From Bacteroidota bacterium (GTDB lineage: Bacteria > Bacteroidota > Bacteroidia > 2-12-FULL-35-15), in contig CANNHN010000010.1 of assembly GCA_947504725.1 (NCBI GenBank), positions 1 through 64,000 on the forward strand: a stretch of DNA of 64,000 nt. Direction: 5' to 3'. Below the pieces are notes generated by a model. It searched no databases and was not told the origin of the DNA. It saw nothing but the letters and a program-made list of their open reading frames with translations. How positions within the stretch are numbered: position 1 is the first letter of the stretch; each line of letters opens with the position of its first letter. Of this stretch, positions 26,644 to 35,921 are shown in pieces. A program made the position numbers and the translations under genes.

Positions 26644-26671
26644 CGTCATCCCGTGCCACGACACGGGATCT
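26644..26671. repeat. Palindromic intergenic repeat (GTCATCCCGTGCCACG family)
   Basis: Apart from one base (GACACGGGATCT against GAGACGGGATCT), this is identical to the left arm at 7410-7436. The internal palindrome CCCGTG...CACGGG is perfect here. Confidence 0.8.
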
Positions 26672-26713
26672 CATCATTAAGAAGATACTCGCTACTAACA
26701 GGGAGATGCCGCC

Positions 26714-26739
26714 CATTCGACTCCGCTCAGGGTGACATC
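26714..26739. repeat. Dispersed repeat (ATTCGACTCCGCTCAGGGTGACA)
   Basis: This is the reverse-orientation form of the GTCACCCTGAG...GTCGAAT repeat seen at 20252. It is nearly identical to the 39031-39052 copy. Confidence 0.75.
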
Positions 26740-27020
26740 ACATGTAACGACTAGCAAAGATGGTCTCGATTTCATAAAACCTTGCGGTCAATTTAAATCA
26801 CCACATATCCAATTATAATACCTACCTTTGTTTTATATTACATGAATTAAACTACTCATTGTTATCCCTCACGTGCGGGGATCCTTTATCTCTCAATGCT
26901 TTCGGAGTATCATCATCCCAAAAATTAGAAGTTTAACCAGTAAATAAGAATTTTGTTTCATCAGACCGATGAACAGAAAGTCTATAATTTTATTCGGTCT
27001 ATAACTTAAATACATATATA

Positions 27021-28343
27021 ATGTCATTTGAAAATTTAAATTTAATTGAGCCGATCCTTAAGGCTTTAAAAACAGAAGGATACACAACACCTACACCCAT
27101 TCAAAAACAAGCTATTCCTTTGGTGTTGGCTAAAAAAGATTTGTTGGGATGTGCACAAACAGGTACAGGAAAAACTGCAGCGTTTGCTATTCCAATCATT
27201 CAATTGTTGATGGAAGATAAAACTCCTCCACAAGGAAAAAGAGTAATTAGAAGTTTGATTTTAACACCAACACGTGAACTTGCGATTCAAATTGGAGAAA
27301 GTTTTGCTAATTATGGCAGAAATACCAATTTGAGATACAAAGTTATTTTCGGAGGCGTTAGTCAGTTTTCACAAGTTGAATCATTACGTGCTGGAATAGA
27401 TGTCTTGGTTGCAACTCCAGGAAGATTATTGGATTTGATGAATCAACGTCATGTTGATATTTCTAAAATTCAATTATTTGTTTTGGATGAAGCAGATAGA
27501 ATGTTGGACATGGGATTTGTTCACGATGTGAAAAAAGTAATTTCAAAATTACCTACTAAACGTCAGTCGTTATTTTTCTCAGCAACAATGCCTCCTGAAA
27601 TTGTGAAGTTGGCAGATACTATTTTGGTTAATCCTTCAAAAGTGGAAGTAACTCCGGTTTCCTCTACTGCGAACACTATTAATCAGGTTGTTTATTTTGT
27701 AGATAAAGAAAACAAGAAAAATTTATTAATCGATTTGTTGAAAGATAAAAAAATTGAAAGAGTGTTAGTGTTTACTCGTACAAAACACGGAGCGGATAAA
27801 GTAGCGAAAGATTTAACGAAGAATGGAATTCAATCTCAAGCCATTCACGGAAATAAATCTCAGAATGCCCGTCAGAATGCATTGAATAATTTCAAATCGA
27901 AATTAACAAGAGTTTTGGTTGCGACAGACATTGCAGCTCGCGGTATTGATATTGATGAATTGACTCACGTTATTAATTACGAATTACCAAATGTTCCTGA
28001 ATCGTATGTTCATCGTATAGGTAGAACAGGTAGAGCAGGAGCAAGTGGAATTGCTATTGCTTTTTGTGATGCAGAAGAAAAAGAATACTTAAGAGACATT
28101 CAAAAACTGATAGGTAAACAAGTTCCTGTTATTGATAATCATGCATATCCTTTGATGAATCATGATGTTATTAAAGCACCTCCTAGACAGCAACGACCAC
28201 CTCGTAATCAAGGACAAAATAGAAATGGTAGTGGACAAAGAAATGGTGGAGGAGCAAATACTTCTTCTGGTTCAAAGCCAAATTCTTCTGCTCCAAAAAA
28301 GAAAAAATGGTTTGGTGGAAAAAGAAAACAAAACGCTAGTTAA
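27021..28343 (+). CDS. rhlE: DEAD-box RNA helicase, RhlE type
   Basis: The protein is 440 residues. The helicase motifs run in order: Q motif (TTPTPIQKQAIP), I AQTGTGKTAA, Ia PTRELAIQ, II DEAD (VLDEADRMLDMGF), III SAT, IV VLVFTRTK, V TDIAARGIDI and VI HRIGRTGRAG. Residues 380-440 are a disordered Arg/Asn/Gly/Gln tail ending in KKKKWFGGKRKQ, as in RhlE proteins that act in ribosome assembly and cold adaptation. The gene stands alone, with a long leader upstream and a perfect palindromic terminator downstream. Confidence 0.95.
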   Translation: MSFENLNLIEPILKALKTEGYTTPTPIQKQAIPLVLAKKDLLGCAQTGTGKTAAFAIPIIQLLMEDKTPPQGKRVIRSLILTPTRELAIQIGESFANYGRNTNLRYKVIFGGVSQFSQVESLRAGIDVLVATPGRLLDLMNQRHVDISKIQLFVLDEADRMLDMGFVHDVKKVISKLPTKRQSLFFSATMPPEIVKLADTILVNPSKVEVTPVSSTANTINQVVYFVDKENKKNLLIDLLKDKKIERVLVFTRTKHGADKVAKDLTKNGIQSQAIHGNKSQNARQNALNNFKSKLTRVLVATDIAARGIDIDELTHVINYELPNVPESYVHRIGRTGRAGASGIAIAFCDAEEKEYLRDIQKLIGKQVPVIDNHAYPLMNHDVIKAPPRQQRPPRNQGQNRNGSGQRNGGGANTSSGSKPNSSAPKKKKWFGGKRKQNAS

Positions 28344-28344
28344 T

Positions 28345-28384
28345 AAAAAAGAAAGGGAAACAAATTTGTTTCCCTTTCTTTTTT
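28345..28384. terminator. Perfect 40-base palindromic terminator between convergent genes
   Basis: The two 20-base arms (AAAAAAGAAAGGGAAACAAA and its exact complement) meet without a spacer at 28364/28365 and are bounded by A and T runs. The hairpin serves rhlE on the plus strand. Its last base is the first base of the stop codon of the convergent PD40/SPOR gene, so it can also terminate that transcript. Confidence 0.85.
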
Positions 28385-30369
28385 TATTTTGGAATTGCAG
28401 GAATCAATCCTATCTTTTCTAAATCTTCTAAGTAAACTCTTTTTCCTTGATAGATAGCTGTTACAAACGCATCTTTTTGTCCGGCTTCCTTTACTTTATT
28501 CTTGTGTGCAATGGCATCGTTTAATGTTTTAAATGAACCACCAATGGTAAAGCGAGTAATGCCATCATCCAATAAAAGTTTTTCTACGTTACCCAACCCT
28601 TTCAAATATTCATATTTGTAATTTTTTGGCATATTGTAAGCAGCAATTTGTACTTTGAATTCTAAGCCTTCCTTCGAGAAGTTTCCGCTATCAAATGGAT
28701 TAGTAGTTGTGCTTTTTGTCGTATCAGTATTTGCCAAAATTGGAGCAGAAGTTGAATCTGTTTTAGCGGAGTCAACTTTTGTACTAAATTTAATATCGTA
28801 TATCAATTCATGATATCCTATTAAGTTCATGGCCTCTATATTTCTAATTTGATCAGGAAATCCTTCTAATTTGTAGGTAATTTTATAATTATGTCCAGCA
28901 ACTAAGTTTACTAAATACGTTCCTTCAATACCATTGGAATTGAGTGTTCTGTAATTTTGATTGTTGTCGGTCATGTCAACTTGAATCGGTTTTCTTAATG
29001 GTTGATCGTCAAGTGTAATTGCTCCTTTTAACATAATCACATTCGGTTTTACAAAATCATCAGGCATATCAACAGTATAGATATCGTGGAATCCATATCC
29101 TCCAACTTTTCCAGATGCATAAAATCCTCTTTTACCATCGGTGGATAAAACAAAATATCTATCATCATCAGGGGTGTTTATTGGATATCCTAAATTTTTA
29201 GGGGTAGACCATGATGAATCTGCTGAATTTAATTCAGTTAAAAAAATATCATAGCTTCCCATACTATTTAATGCTTCCGAACTAAAGATTAATATTTTTC
29301 CATCAGGATGAATAAATGGTGCATCATCATCTCGCGCTGTATTTACATTCATACCTAAGTTTTTTATATTCCCCCATGATCCATCAGGCAAAACAGTAGC
29401 TTTGTATAAATCTCTTCCACCAAATCCACCAGGCCGTTCACTCGCAAAATACAATGTTTTTTCATCAGCGGATAAAGAAGCGCTTCCTTCCCATGCAGCA
29501 GTATTAACTTCTCCTTTTATTTTTTCGGGAGCCGACCAACTAATACTATCTACAGTACTTATGTATATGTCTCCAGCATCGTAGCTGTTATCTTTAAATA
29601 TAAATAATTTTTGACCATCATTTGAAATTGCAATTGCAGCATCGTGAGCATTTGTGTTGATATTTGTACCAATATTTGAAGGTGTAACCCAATTTCCTCC
29701 TTCTTTGTGACTTATAAATACATCCTCGTAATACAAACCAAAACTGTCTGGAACGTTAAAGTCATTTTGTAATCCTCCAATAGATTGGTCTCCAGTATAC
29801 GTAAAAATAATTACACTTTCATCCGAAGAAACAACTGGAACATATTCAGAACCTACTGTATTTAAAATATCTCCAATGTTTTCTATTTTGGCATCTACAG
29901 GGCTAGCCACTAAAATTTTTGCGTTATTACAATATTGAATAAGTTGCTCAGCATCCTTTTTATCTTTTTCAGTTAAGTTTTTATCTTTTAAGTGCTCCTC
30001 AAGAATAGCAAGTGCCTCATCAAATTTGTAATTGTAATGATAAGCTCTTGCAACATCATACCGTATTCCAGCAGCCTTTTTGTTTTTGGAATAAACAAGC
30101 GTTAAATATTCTAAGGCTTTTTCGTGCATATCGCTTCTGTATAAGCCACAAATCCCGGTAACGTATTTTAAATACATTTCCTTGGGATGATTTTCCTGTA
30201 ATTTATCGAAAATTGGCAAGGCTAGAAGATAGTTTTCGTCTATGAACATTGCCTGAGCACTCGTGAGTGAGTCTTTTTCCAATTTCCTCCATTTTCTAGT
30301 TTTCATAGTTTGTGAGAAACTATTTAAAAGAAAAAACAGAAAAATGATCGAAACAACTAATTTTTTCAT
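28384..30369 (-). CDS. TPR-PD40-SPOR envelope protein
   Basis: The product is 661 residues with a signal peptide (residues 1-19, ending NSFSQ). TPR-like repeats follow (about 35-150), then WD40-like PD40 beta-propeller blades (about 175-455; e.g. DGQKLFIFKDNSYDAGDIYIS, KTLYFASERPGGFGGRDLY), a carboxypeptidase-like/Ig-type domain (about 460-540) and a C-terminal SPOR domain (about 590-655, EFKVQIAAYNMPKNYKYEYL). Related proteins in Bacteroidota are PorE-like or OmpA-like envelope factors; SPOR domains bind denuded peptidoglycan. The protein at 32860-35673 has the same plan with three SPOR-like units. It has a good minus-strand promoter (30392-30421). Confidence 0.87.
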   Translation of the reverse strand: MKKLVVSIIFLFFLLNSFSQTMKTRKWRKLEKDSLTSAQAMFIDENYLLALPIFDKLQENHPKEMYLKYVTGICGLYRSDMHEKALEYLTLVYSKNKKAAGIRYDVARAYHYNYKFDEALAILEEHLKDKNLTEKDKKDAEQLIQYCNNAKILVASPVDAKIENIGDILNTVGSEYVPVVSSDESVIIFTYTGDQSIGGLQNDFNVPDSFGLYYEDVFISHKEGGNWVTPSNIGTNINTNAHDAAIAISNDGQKLFIFKDNSYDAGDIYISTVDSISWSAPEKIKGEVNTAAWEGSASLSADEKTLYFASERPGGFGGRDLYKATVLPDGSWGNIKNLGMNVNTARDDDAPFIHPDGKILIFSSEALNSMGSYDIFLTELNSADSSWSTPKNLGYPINTPDDDRYFVLSTDGKRGFYASGKVGGYGFHDIYTVDMPDDFVKPNVIMLKGAITLDDQPLRKPIQVDMTDNNQNYRTLNSNGIEGTYLVNLVAGHNYKITYKLEGFPDQIRNIEAMNLIGYHELIYDIKFSTKVDSAKTDSTSAPILANTDTTKSTTTNPFDSGNFSKEGLEFKVQIAAYNMPKNYKYEYLKGLGNVEKLLLDDGITRFTIGGSFKTLNDAIAHKNKVKEAGQKDAFVTAIYQGKRVYLEDLEKIGLIPAIPK

Positions 30370-30391
30370 TGTTAAGTTTAGATTAGGTACC

Positions 30392-30421
30392 CAAATATAA
30401 TTAATTTTGTCTCATTCGCAA
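30392..30421 (-). promoter_or_regulatory. Bacteroidota-type promoter of the PD40/SPOR gene
   Basis: Read on the minus strand, TTG (30421-30419), a 19-base spacer and TAtaTTTG (30399-30392) match the TTG-N19-TAnnTTTG consensus of the Bacteroidota primary sigma factor. The ATG of the target gene is at 30369, giving a leader of about 17 bases. The -33 TTG overlaps the ATG of ywbE on the other strand. Confidence 0.65.
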
Positions 30422-30636
30422 TGAATTTAAACGCTCCCCATACACCCAATATGTTTCGTTCTAATATCCTATTAGGATTGGAGGTTGATGTTGTTCTTAA
30501 AAAAGATCAACGTACAGGAAAAAGAACTAGAGGAAAAGTGCAATTTATTCTAACAAGTGCTGCTTTTCATTCGAGAGGAATAAAAGTCCAGCTAGATACT
30601 CGTCAAATCGGCAGAGTTCAAGAAATCATAGGTTAA
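30421..30636 (+). CDS. ywbE: YwbE family small protein
   Basis: The protein is 71 residues. LGLEVDVVLKKDQRTGKRTRGKVQFILT...HSRGIKVQLDTRQIGRVQEI matches the YwbE (DUF2196) family of about 65 residues, a small KOW/SH3-like barrel of unknown function. The family core begins about residue 17, so the ATG at 30451 (MFRSNILLG) is an equally good start and would avoid the overlap with the divergent promoter. It stands alone between the SPOR gene and the CotH gene. Confidence 0.85.
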   Translation: MNLNAPHTPNMFRSNILLGLEVDVVLKKDQRTGKRTRGKVQFILTSAAFHSRGIKVQLDTRQIGRVQEIIG

Positions 30637-30651
30637 ATATAGGTATTTAAC

Positions 30652-30682
30652 TTGTTAAATAATTGTTTTTAATGTAGATTTG
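30652..30682 (+). promoter_or_regulatory. Bacteroidota-type promoter of the CotH/T9SS gene
   Basis: TTG at 30652-30654, a 20-base spacer and TAgaTTTG at 30675-30682 fit the consensus. The ATG follows 25 bases after the -7 box, at 30708. Confidence 0.6.
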
Positions 30683-30707
30683 TTTATACACGAATTGTCT
30701 ATAATTT

Positions 30708-32789
30708 ATGAAAAAACTTGTTTCTTTTATCTTCGTAATAGCTTCTTCCGTTGGATTTGCTCAAACATATTCTGGTGCTACAGGCCCGATTTCCGATGAT
30801 GGCGTTGCCAATGATTTTAATTTAAATGTTTCAGGCTTAACACCAAGTGCGTTAAATGGAACCCACGGTTTGATAAATGTTTGTATCAACATTACCCATA
30901 CTTGGGATTCTGATTTGAATATTAATTTGATTGCTCCTGATGGAACGGATATTCTTTTATTGTCATATGTTGGAGGAAGTGACGATGATTTTACGAATAC
31001 TTGTTTTAGTCAAAGTGCAACAAATTCTATTGTTTCCGGAACAGCTCCTTTTACAGGAACATTTAAACCGATGAATACATTAGGCAATGCAAATAACGGG
31101 CAAAATGGAAATGGAATATGGAAACTACGAATTGTCGATACGTATGCTGCCGATGCAGGGAATTTATTGAATTGGGACATTACTTTTGGTCCAAGCGCTC
31201 CTCTTCCAAATGTTTTCACTTCTTCTAACTTACCCATCGTTTTGATTAATACTTTTTCGCAAACGATTGTGAATGAGCCTAAAATCAATGCGAATATGAA
31301 AATCATTTATAATGGGCCAGGTGTAACAAATTATGTAACAGATGCTCCAAACGCTTATAATAACAATATCGGGATTGAAATTCGTGGAGCATTTTCTTCG
31401 AGTCTCCCACAAAAACCATATTCAGTAGAAACAAGAAATTCTTTATTGGCAGAGAATGATACAATTTTATTAGGAATGCCTGCTGAACACGATTGGTGTC
31501 TACTCGCTACGTATAATGATAAAGTATATGTTAGAAATACATTAGCAAATAAATTGTTTGATGAAATGGGCCATTATGGAACTCGCTCTCAACATTGCGA
31601 AGTATTAATTAACGGTCAATATCAAGGAATTTATTTTTTATGCGAAAAAATAAAAAGAGACAGTAATCGGGTAGATATATCCAGATTAGATTCACTTGAT
31701 AATATAGGATTGCAACTCACAGGCGGCTATATTATTAAAAACGATTACTGGGATGGGTCAAATAGTTGGTTGCTAGGTTATAATCCGATTGATCATCCTA
31801 CTTATGATGTTCATTTAGTATACGATTATCCTCAACCAGATAAAATTACGCCTCAGCAAAAAACGTATATTCAAACGTATGTGAATAGTTTTGAAAGCGC
31901 TCTTTATAGTCCGGGTTTTGCTGATCCAATTACTGGATATCGAGCTTATTTGAGTACCGGATCTTTCATCGACTATTTAATTGTAAATGAATTGTCGCGC
32001 AACAATGATGGATTTAAAAAGAGTTGGTACATGCATAAAAACAGAGATGATAAGGGCGGTAAATTAAAAGCTGGACCTGTTTGGGATTTTGATTGGGCTT
32101 GGGCAGATATTCCAGGATGTAGCATTTTTTCTGCAACGGATGGTTCTGGTTGGGCTCATAAAATTAATGATTGTGGTCCGGATGTAAATTCAAATGGATG
32201 GTATGTCCGAATGCTTCAGGATACAACTTTTCAGAATGAATTAAAATGTCGATGGTTAACTGTGAGAAGTAGTTTGTTGGATACTGCTTATATATTTAAT
32301 TATATAGATTCAACAGCTTTAGCACTAGATTCTGCACAGATGAGACATCAAGATAAATGGGGGACATTAGGAGTAGACGTTGGTACTCCAGAAATAGGGA
32401 TACAACCAACTACTTTTCAAGGCGATATAAATTTGTTTAAAGCATGGATTACTGAGCGGATTGATTGGTTAGATGCAAATATGCCTGGGAATTGTTATAC
32501 GCTTGGAACAAACGATTTAGCAGCATCAGAAAGTGTTATTTCCTTATTTCCGAATCCTACAACTGATTATGCTTTTGTAAATATGGAGAACTCTGCCATT
32601 ACGAATTCTACAATTATTAGTATTTCGGATGTATTAGGAAGAGTAGTGGAGACATATCAAATAAATGCGGTAATGAATAACGGAATGATGATTCGTTTAA
32701 ACAACTATTCAAATGGAACATATCTCTGTAGGTTTATTGAGAATGGAAATGATGTCGTGAAGCCAGTAAGGTTGGTGATTCAAAAATAA
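30708..32789 (+). CDS. CotH kinase-like protein with P domain and T9SS sorting tail
   Basis: The product is 693 residues. The signal peptide covers residues 1-19 (SSVGFAQ). A proprotein-convertase P domain follows (about 20-165; CINITHTWDSDLNINLIAPDG, GIWKLRIVDTYAADAGNLLNWDITF). The CotH domain (about 175-600) has HDWCLLATYNDKVYVRNTLA, GQYQGIYFLCEKIKRDSNRVD, GGYIIKNDYW and GPVWDFDWAWAD. The final 75 residues (SLFPNPTTDYAFVNM ... VKPVRLVIQK) are a type A T9SS sorting domain, so the protein should be secreted to the surface. CotH proteins of spores are atypical protein kinases; the target here is unknown. It has its own promoter and a strong terminator (32809-32843). Confidence 0.88.
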   Translation: MKKLVSFIFVIASSVGFAQTYSGATGPISDDGVANDFNLNVSGLTPSALNGTHGLINVCINITHTWDSDLNINLIAPDGTDILLLSYVGGSDDDFTNTCFSQSATNSIVSGTAPFTGTFKPMNTLGNANNGQNGNGIWKLRIVDTYAADAGNLLNWDITFGPSAPLPNVFTSSNLPIVLINTFSQTIVNEPKINANMKIIYNGPGVTNYVTDAPNAYNNNIGIEIRGAFSSSLPQKPYSVETRNSLLAENDTILLGMPAEHDWCLLATYNDKVYVRNTLANKLFDEMGHYGTRSQHCEVLINGQYQGIYFLCEKIKRDSNRVDISRLDSLDNIGLQLTGGYIIKNDYWDGSNSWLLGYNPIDHPTYDVHLVYDYPQPDKITPQQKTYIQTYVNSFESALYSPGFADPITGYRAYLSTGSFIDYLIVNELSRNNDGFKKSWYMHKNRDDKGGKLKAGPVWDFDWAWADIPGCSIFSATDGSGWAHKINDCGPDVNSNGWYVRMLQDTTFQNELKCRWLTVRSSLLDTAYIFNYIDSTALALDSAQMRHQDKWGTLGVDVGTPEIGIQPTTFQGDINLFKAWITERIDWLDANMPGNCYTLGTNDLAASESVISLFPNPTTDYAFVNMENSAITNSTIISISDVLGRVVETYQINAVMNNGMMIRLNNYSNGTYLCRFIENGNDVVKPVRLVIQK

Positions 32790-32808
32790 GTTAAAACGAT
32801 GTATGTGT

Positions 32809-32843
32809 AAAAAAAGCTTCTCATAATTGAGAAGCTTTTTTTT
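32809..32843. terminator. Bidirectional terminator between convergent CotH and SPOR genes
   Basis: The arms AAAAAAAGCTTCTCA and TGAGAAGCTTTTTTTT enclose a 4-base loop, with A and T tracts on the two sides. It lies 20 bases after the CotH stop and 17 bases after the stop of the convergent SPOR gene. Confidence 0.88.
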
Positions 32844-32859
32844 GAGAGAAACATTTTGT

Positions 32860-35673
32860 TTAGTTGATTTTCCTATTAAAGAAATTGTTCGCAATTAACT
32901 CTTGCAACAACATTCTATTTCCATTATAAAATACCGTAATCCAAGCATCTTTTGTTCCTTGTTTAATACATTCTTGTCTGAATGCATCTGCGTCTTTAAT
33001 CGTTGTGAATTCACGCATTGTAAAGCGAGTGATTCCATCTGGATAAGGAGTTACAAGTGGAGCTGGTGGTTCTAATTTATTCAAGTTTTTATGTTTAAAG
33101 TTTTGTGGTTTACGGTAAGCACCAATTTGAACTTTAAAAAGCAATCCTTCAGCACAATTGTTACCAGCCATTTCAATTAACTTGTTGTATACTTCTTTGT
33201 CGTTTAAATCTTTTCCAACAAATGCAGAGAAGTCAGAAGGAGCATTTGGATTACAAGGATTATTTTGTTCTTCCAATGTTTTACGCACACCGAAGAAAAA
33301 CACGGTTACAAATGACTGAGCTGTTTCTGGTTCTTTCTCAATAATCATTTTCTTAAATGCTTCTGCTTCAGCAAGTGTTTTGAATGGCCCTAGTGTATAT
33401 CTTGTTTTTCCATCAGGATACGTTTTGCTGTCAATCTTTCCGTACTTACTTAGTGATTGCAATTTGAAATCATTTGGGTTGTCGACAGCACCTATTTCTA
33501 ACTTATACGTTAATCCAGAAATTTCAGTTTTTCCTTCATCTTTTACTAAGTTAGTTACAACATTTCCAGTTGATAAGTCTACTATTCCTTTTTTCTCCTT
33601 TATAAGTTTTGTATTTGTTGGAGCTGTGTAATCTTTACGCGTATATTCAGATGAGTAATATTGTTGAACTAGTTTTCGCTTATTGCAATCGTTAACTGTT
33701 ACAACAACATTTTTTAGTGATGTATCTTTGTCTATTACTTTGTATTTGAAAATTTCAGCATTCAAAAGTGTTTCAAAGCCAGCAAAGTAATAGGTTGTTC
33801 CTAAGGAATCTTTGCGTTCTTGAATATCTCCTAACCCAGCCAGTTTTTTTGGACTAAAATCGCTAGCTTTTTCAAAAGTTCCTAGTTCAAGTAAATAGGT
33901 AACGCATTCTTTTTTTATTTCTCCGTATTTTCTAATGATATCTTGAAAAACTCTTGCTTCATATATCTCTGCTTTTCTTTCTTCGTTATATCTTCTTATT
34001 TGATCATTGATTTGTAACTGAACAAGATTGGAAGAGTCTTTTACAGAAGTTATACCATTTGTTTTTTTATACTCATCTGAATAAAATTTAAAATCTTGTT
34101 GTGCTTGAACAAATGTTTCTAAGCTCTTCACATTTACATATTGTATCTGTGCTTCGTATCCTTCAACTTCAATTGCTACTTTATAATTGTTTCCAGCTGT
34201 AAGTGCAATTAAATATTTTCCACTAGCTGAGTTGGAATGAAAAGTCCCTTGCTTTTCACCTGTTTCAGCATTTGTGACATTTATGGTTGCATCTACAGCT
34301 TGATCATTTGCAAATACAGTTCCTACTACTAATGCAAGAATTGGTTTCTCCCCAAAAAATCCTGGCGTTACAGAATAAATATCTTGCTGTCCAAACCCAC
34401 CTTTCATATCCGAAGAATAGTAACCGTGTTCTCCATCTGCTGTTAAAACATAATATCGTTCATCTTCGGTAGTGTTTATAGGGTAACCGATGTTTGTTGG
34501 CTCACCCCATTTGCTATCCTTGAAGGTTGAATACATAATATCGTATCCGCCAATACTACTATGCCCTTGTGAACTAAAAAACAAGGTGATACCATCTGGA
34601 TGAATAAAAGGAGCATCATCATCAAAAGCTGTATTGATAGTAGGACCTAAATTTTCTGCTTTCCCCCAGCTGCCATCAGGCATTTTTTTACTAATATATA
34701 CATCTCGCCCTCCTAATCCTCCTGGACGCTCACTTACAAAGTATAAAGAAAGTTCGTCTGCAGACAAAGAACAACTTCCTTCCCAATATTTTGTATTGAT
34801 GTTTGGTCCTAATGCAACTGCCTCTCCCCACGTATTTCCTTTTAAAGCACTCATATATATATCGCCACCATCTTTTTCTGTACTATGGAAAATGAATAAT
34901 TTTTGTCCATCTGCAGAAAGTGCAATACTGGCATCATGATTCTTAGTATTGATGTTGATTCCAATACTTTCTGGGGTTAACCAGCTCTCTCCAACCCGCT
35001 GCGCAATGAATACATCTAAATAGTAAATACCATTTGGATCTGGATTGAATTCTTCATCCATTAATCCTCCAGTACTTCTCGGGCCGGAATAAGTATAAAT
35101 TAAAACGGATTCATCTGAAGAAATTACGGGTACGCCTTCTTGATTTTCGGAATTAATAACATTGCCAATATTTGTTATTTCGCATTTTACTTTTATTTCC
35201 ATGAATACTTTCGCATTCTTGCTGTTCTCAATGTATCGTTTGGCTAATAATTGTTGATTTACAGAAGGTACTGGTTTTTGTGCGAGATAATTGTTTAATG
35301 TAACGATTGCCAATTCAAAATTGTAATTTAAATGGTAGGCTCTGCCTAAATAAAAATTCATGTCTTGATTTCCTGGGTCACCGGCTTGTACTTCTTTAAA
35401 CAAAGAAATAGATTTGCTTTTTTCATCACTCTTGCTCAAATAACAAATACCTGCTTTAAATTTAAAGTATAAATCGTTGCTGTGTGCCGACATTAAATCA
35501 ATGAATAGTGGCAGCGCTCTTAAGTAATTTTCCTCTGAATAAAAATATTCTGCATCAGTCAGTTTTTTTGAGTCCTCCTTACTTAACTGCTTTACATTAG
35601 GCTTTAAGCTTTTTTGTGCATAAGCAAAAGTAGTAAAGAGAAAAAGAGAAAATATGACAAGTATTTTTTTCAT
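32860..35673 (-). CDS. TPR-PD40 envelope protein with three SPOR-like repeats
   Basis: The product is 937 residues with a signal peptide (residues 1-19, TTFAYAQ). TPR-like helices (40-160) are followed by PD40 propeller blades (about 180-460; KLFIFHSTEKDGGDIYMS, LSLYFVSERPGGLGGRDVYIS) and a carboxypeptidase-like domain (470-545). Three SPOR-like units come last (about 595-665, 715-785 and 850-925; e.g. TYKLEIGAVDNPNDFKLQSL and LFKVQIGAYRKPQNFKHKNL). It is a longer paralogue of 28384-30369, with blade and linker sequences in the same order. It is likely bound to peptidoglycan or the outer membrane. The two paralogues bracket ywbE and the CotH gene. Confidence 0.87.
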   Translation of the reverse strand: MKKILVIFSLFLFTTFAYAQKSLKPNVKQLSKEDSKKLTDAEYFYSEENYLRALPLFIDLMSAHSNDLYFKFKAGICYLSKSDEKSKSISLFKEVQAGDPGNQDMNFYLGRAYHLNYNFELAIVTLNNYLAQKPVPSVNQQLLAKRYIENSKNAKVFMEIKVKCEITNIGNVINSENQEGVPVISSDESVLIYTYSGPRSTGGLMDEEFNPDPNGIYYLDVFIAQRVGESWLTPESIGININTKNHDASIALSADGQKLFIFHSTEKDGGDIYMSALKGNTWGEAVALGPNINTKYWEGSCSLSADELSLYFVSERPGGLGGRDVYISKKMPDGSWGKAENLGPTINTAFDDDAPFIHPDGITLFFSSQGHSSIGGYDIMYSTFKDSKWGEPTNIGYPINTTEDERYYVLTADGEHGYYSSDMKGGFGQQDIYSVTPGFFGEKPILALVVGTVFANDQAVDATINVTNAETGEKQGTFHSNSASGKYLIALTAGNNYKVAIEVEGYEAQIQYVNVKSLETFVQAQQDFKFYSDEYKKTNGITSVKDSSNLVQLQINDQIRRYNEERKAEIYEARVFQDIIRKYGEIKKECVTYLLELGTFEKASDFSPKKLAGLGDIQERKDSLGTTYYFAGFETLLNAEIFKYKVIDKDTSLKNVVVTVNDCNKRKLVQQYYSSEYTRKDYTAPTNTKLIKEKKGIVDLSTGNVVTNLVKDEGKTEISGLTYKLEIGAVDNPNDFKLQSLSKYGKIDSKTYPDGKTRYTLGPFKTLAEAEAFKKMIIEKEPETAQSFVTVFFFGVRKTLEEQNNPCNPNAPSDFSAFVGKDLNDKEVYNKLIEMAGNNCAEGLLFKVQIGAYRKPQNFKHKNLNKLEPPAPLVTPYPDGITRFTMREFTTIKDADAFRQECIKQGTKDAWITVFYNGNRMLLQELIANNFFNRKIN

Positions 35674-35921
35674 AAAAATAGTTTATCGTTAACACAATCG
35701 AATAGACATAGTCCTTCCATTAACTTCACTAAATTCTCTATAATATAAGGAGTAATAACTTCAATTGATTCAAACTTATAAACATTGGGTCGTTGAAAAG
35801 GCAGTATTTTTCTTAAATAAAAAATGGTGAAAGTCTTCGAATTAAGGGGTTGTGGGTGATTTTTGATAAATTTTTTATGCTTCAAATATTTGTGTACATT
35901 CGTATCATAAATCTTACATGA

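Larger units (their letters stand above)
26640..27020. other. 381-base gap: palindromic repeats and long rhlE leader
   Basis: No gene is visible here. Its left third holds two dispersed repeats (26644-26671 and 26714-26739). Further right a TAccTTTG box at 26823-26830 could be the -7 element of rhlE, but no TTG lies at the proper distance. That would leave a leader of about 185 bases. The leader holds an imperfect hairpin from AGACCGAT (26964) to CGGTCT (26996). Cold-shock helicase genes often have long regulatory leaders, so this is worth noting. Confidence 0.5.

Noticed and set aside
26530-26754. 74-residue frame across the GNAT end and the repeats
   Set aside because: It is out of frame with the GNAT gene and runs through two dispersed repeats.
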